A stretch of DNA of 64,000 nucleotides, taken from the NCBI RefSeq assembly GCF_033958435.1, contig NC_134137.1, positions 247,302,501 to 247,366,500 on the forward strand, written 5' to 3'. A program made the translations under genes and the position numbers. This document shows positions 61,150-64,000 of the stretch, in pieces (positions within the stretch are counted from its first letter, which is position 1; each line of letters begins with the position of its first letter). The notes beneath the pieces are model-generated. The model did no database searches, was not told the DNA's origin, and saw only the letters and a program-made list of their open reading frames with translations. This stretch comes from Carettochelys insculpta. Taxonomy: Eukaryota; Chordata; Testudines; Carettochelyidae.

Positions 61150-62560
61150 AGCCCTCTCCAGCCATGAACCCCTGTGCAGGGCAGGACATGGCACTGTCTG
61201 CAAGCATGGTCCAAACTGCCAAGTCACCTCTTGGTGTATGTAGGGGGCTAGCCATGTGGTGTGGTGGGATGGGGGTTAGCCACATGTTTGGGCTGGCCCA
61301 CCAGGCACCTAGGGGAGGGGCAGTCCAGTAAATGTGATGCGGAAAAAATGAAGTTTCTCAGTCTGTCCTTCTAAACCCTGGGCAGGGAAGAAGCCTTCAT
61401 CCCAAGCAGGGCAGGATGTGGTGCTGTCTGGAACCATAATCCGCACAGCCCAGCTGCCAAGTGGTGTGGTTGCGTGAGGTCTAGCCATGTGGTGTGGGGG
61501 TGGGAGTGGGCTAGCCCACCAGCCTCATGGTGCCTGGGGTAGGGGGCCTGCCTCGTACAAATGTGAAGCACAGAAAACAAGATAAGCAGCCTGTTGAAAT
61601 GGTTCAGTCAGCTTGGTGCTCCCAGAACTCATTTGGCAACAAGGTTATTGTTCTTCTTTACAGAGCAAGCTACATTCCTTACTATGAAATTCTCCTCAAG
61701 CCACACGTACTCTGTATGTCCCCCAGTCACTTTCTGCTGTCACCCCAATGATTCTTGAGCCAGGCTCTATGACTGGCTGTATGGCACCAGTAGAGTGCTC
61801 CCAGAACTGCCCAAGGGAGGTGAAATACATTTGGTTACAAGGCTATTTTTGAAAGTCACTGGCTATGTCTACACTAGCCCCAAACTTCGAAATGTCCACG
61901 CAAATGGCCATTTCGAAGTTTACCTAATGAAGCTCTGAAATGCACATTCAGCGCTTCATTAGCATGCGGGCGGCTGCGGCGCTTCGAAATTGACGCGCCT
62001 TGTCGCCACCGCGCGTCTCGTCCCGACGGGGCTCCTTTTCAAAAGGACCCCGCCTACTTCGAAGTCCTCTTATTCCCAGGAGCTGATGGAAGTAAGGGGA
62101 CTTCAAAGTAGGCGGGGCCCTTTCGAAAAGGAGCCCCGTCGGGACGAGCCGCGCGGCGGCGACAAGGAGCGTCAATTTCGAAGCGCGGCTGCCGCCCGCA
62201 TGCTAATGAAGCGCTGAATGTGCATTTCAGAGCTTCATTAGTAAACTTCGAAATGGCCATTTGCGTGGCCATTTCGAAGTTTGGGGCTAGTGTAGACACG
62301 GCCACTGTTCTTTAAAAAGGGACAGAATGAAGCACAGTCCCAGCAGTGACCACTTTAAAACGTAACTGCCGCGTGGAAGCTTGGGTGGGGAAGCCCTATA
62401 AAATTTGAAGCAGAGAAAAGAAGTTTCTCGGCCTTTCCTGCTAAATCCTGTACAAGGAAGAAGCCCTCTGAAGTGCTGAAACCCTGCGCAGGGGAGGGCG
62501 TGCCACTGTCTGCAGGCACGATCCACACAGCCGGCAGCCATGTGGGGGTGTGGGGGGGAG
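61150..62560 (+). repeat. Three diverged internal repeat units in the second Harbinger element
   Basis: Units at about 61150-61285, 61345-61520 and 62395-62560 share words for GCAGGGCAGGA(C/T)(A/G)TGG, a GTCTG(C/G) step, a CCACACAG or CGCACAGCC step, and AGCCATGTGGTGTGG. The second and third also share AAGTTTCTC and GGAAGAAGCC. The nested MITE lies between units two and three. Their role is unknown; sub-terminal repeats in DNA transposons are often protein-binding sites. Confidence 0.6.
61861..62303. mobile_element. 443 bp fold-back Harbinger-type MITE, young-looking copy
   Basis: Two arms of about 215 bp are near-identical inverted copies, with ends GGCTATGTCTACACTAGCCC and GGGGCTAGTGTAGACACGGCC and an ACT duplication on each side. 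CpG-rich words are well kept in both arms, suggesting recent insertion. It sits inside the larger Harbinger derivative at 60336. Mirror-image open frames on both strands come from the palindrome. Confidence 0.9.
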
Positions 62561-62585
62561 CTTGATTTTCACCCAGCACTGCTGA

Positions 62586-62693
62586 GCGTCCCTGGTGTTT
62601 ACTCAGCACAAATTCATCCACCCACACAGCAATGAGATCCTGTCTCTCCTGATGGCTCCATGCTGGGGCTCTTTTGCAACCCTGAGAAATCAT
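62586..62693 (-). pseudogene. Harbinger Myb/SANT-like protein, N-terminal scrap
   Basis: The - strand reads CKRAPAWSHQERQDLIAVWV, close to the N-terminal domain at 53270 (KRAPAWSHQE, then LI..W). It then runs off into unrelated text. The rest of the gene was lost in the internal deletion. It shows that this element descends from a two-gene Harbinger. Confidence 0.75.
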
Positions 62694-63065
62694 GGCTAGA
62701 TGCGATCACCATGTTGGCCAGAAAGAAAATGAATTTACATTGCCAGGCTTCCTGTTACCTATTTCCAGCACACCCGGAGAGCGGCGGAGGTGAAAGCAGC
62801 CGGAACGGACACATGCGAGGCATTGTGGGATATTTCTGAAGGCCAATAAAATTGATTTAAAGTGTTGCTGTTTCCACACTAGCATTAATTTGACCTTTTA
62901 AAATTGAACTTGGCATTACACCACAGGGGAGCAGCAGAGCGAGAAAGTCGTCCTCAGAGCCCCTTAAAATCAATCCAATGGCATTTGCAGTGAAGACAGT
63001 CACGTTGTAAAATTGAGCTAAGTGCCTTAAAATTGACTTTATGCTTTAGTGTAGACATAATCTAA

Positions 63066-64000
63066 GCATCAGAAATTTGGTAGGAAACCTGTACATTTTC
63101 GGGACTGCACAAAGTACCCTGAGTGTTTGGAGCTGGCAAAAGAAGCTATGCAATCCAACCACCTTGGTTCTCCCTCTAAAATTTTCCTCTTGCTTTGTAG
63201 ATTTTGAGTGCTTTGATGGTTTGTAAGTACTTTTGGTGCCCTGTGCAGTTTAAATTCCAGACCTGTTCTGGTTCAATTCCAGAACCACTTGTCTAATCCA
63301 CAGAGGGAGAAAAATGCTCCAAGTGACATATTTATTGCAACTATCATATGGAGAGTTCTCTCACTACATTTCAGAAATATGAATAACTTAAAATAGCCCA
63401 AATCTTACTTTGATCATTCCCTTATATTTTTACATTTTTGAAGACATGAAACATTAGTTACAGCCCTCTTTAGCTGAGGAAGAGATCCGGCCTCATTAAA
63501 TATTATCTCTCTTCAGTTTGGCACGCTAGTTCCGTTAAGATTTGACAAGCCAACCACATTAAATTAAGGCTGTCAGAACTATCAATTCAAATGTCACTAC
63601 TTGATCAAGCCAGTTTTCCTTGTCACTCCTGTCTATTAGTCTTAATCCATGTTAGTTATTTTATGACCACTGGGCATTTAAATGTCTGATGATTGTTTGG
63701 TGTACACAGCTAGACAAATTAAGGACAAATGTTTCAGCCTAAATGCATTTTTTTCATTTGCTTTGGGCAGTTTTCAAAGCTGTCTAGGAGAGCTATATGT
63801 CCATTTCCTCTTCACTTCCAGGCAAGAACCATCCAAATGAAATCTCAGCCTAAAATTTTTTAAACATTCTTCCTTAGTAACATACTTCAAAGGGGAAAGG
63901 AGGAGAATTTGTCAGTGAAAAAAATGAGCAAATATATTCAAGTGAGCCAAAACACACACTAAAGGAATTTTTAGGTTTTTCAGCAAAATACTCCATCGTT
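63066..64000. other. AT-rich flank, nothing recognised
   Basis: No gene or repeat ends were recognised in the last 0.9 kb. Confidence 0.4.

Larger units (their letters stand above)
60336..63062. mobile_element. Internally deleted Harbinger element with nested MITE
   Basis: The ends are GACTCTGTCTACACTATG and TTTAGTGTAGACATAATC, flanked by a TAA duplication (60333-60335 and 63063-63065). The left end shares the GTGGGCACCTGTCCCACAG region, inverted, with the right end of the 52842 element. Near the right end a - strand Myb-like N-terminus remains. The transposase gene is gone. Three diverged repeat units fill the middle, and a 443 bp fold-back MITE sits at 61861. It is about 2.28 kb without the MITE. 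Confidence 0.8.

Noticed and set aside
61861..62303. Possible CRISPR-like direct repeats
   Set aside because: The repeats are inverted arms of a MITE, not evenly spaced direct repeats; the genome is a vertebrate.

Overview
This is vertebrate nuclear DNA and reads as a reptile, most likely a turtle. The evidence is AT-rich intronic sequence, CR1 LINE 3' ends, a tRNA-derived SINE with a CR1-like tail (the tortoise Pol III SINE layout), MIR-like SINEs, Penelope-like remnants, and a very heavy load of PIF/Harbinger DNA transposons and their palindromic derivatives. Nothing bacterial or viral was recognised.

The only host gene I can support is SHISAL1 (Shisa-like 1, KIAA1644), on the + strand. 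Its coding exons are at 1660-1726, 10937-11150 and 29431-29730. They are separated by introns of about 9.2 and 18.3 kb, and all splice phases agree. Together they encode 193 residues: a signal peptide, a Cys-rich ectodomain, one membrane span and a Gln/Pro-rich tail. Exon 3 ends in TG followed by a strong donor, so the stop codon is probably completed by the first base of a later exon that I cannot place with confidence.

Intron 1 holds two TA-flanked mariner-like elements, a 710 bp Harbinger MITE, an RTE-like LINE tail and two inverted pairs of Penelope 3' ends. Intron 2 holds a 5'-truncated RTE-like LINE (14280-16120), several palindromic MITEs, a Tigger-like insertion nested in a MITE, and a CR1 tail nested in an older repeat. 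Downstream of exon 3 lie a Penelope C-terminal remnant (31715-32195), more MITEs, an antisense CR1 (45655-46050) and two larger Harbinger elements. The first (52842-58317) carries both a Myb/SANT-like gene and a DDE transposase, both broken. The second (60336-63062) is an internally deleted relative with three diverged internal repeats.

Two things stand out. First, several Penelope-derived 3' repeats carry what looks like a minimal hammerhead ribozyme core, with one covarying pair in stem II. Second, the window records a layered Harbinger history: a two-gene element, a deletion derivative, and at least ten short palindromic elements that share one terminal motif and make 3-bp target duplications. 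All calls come from reading the sequence; no database search was run.
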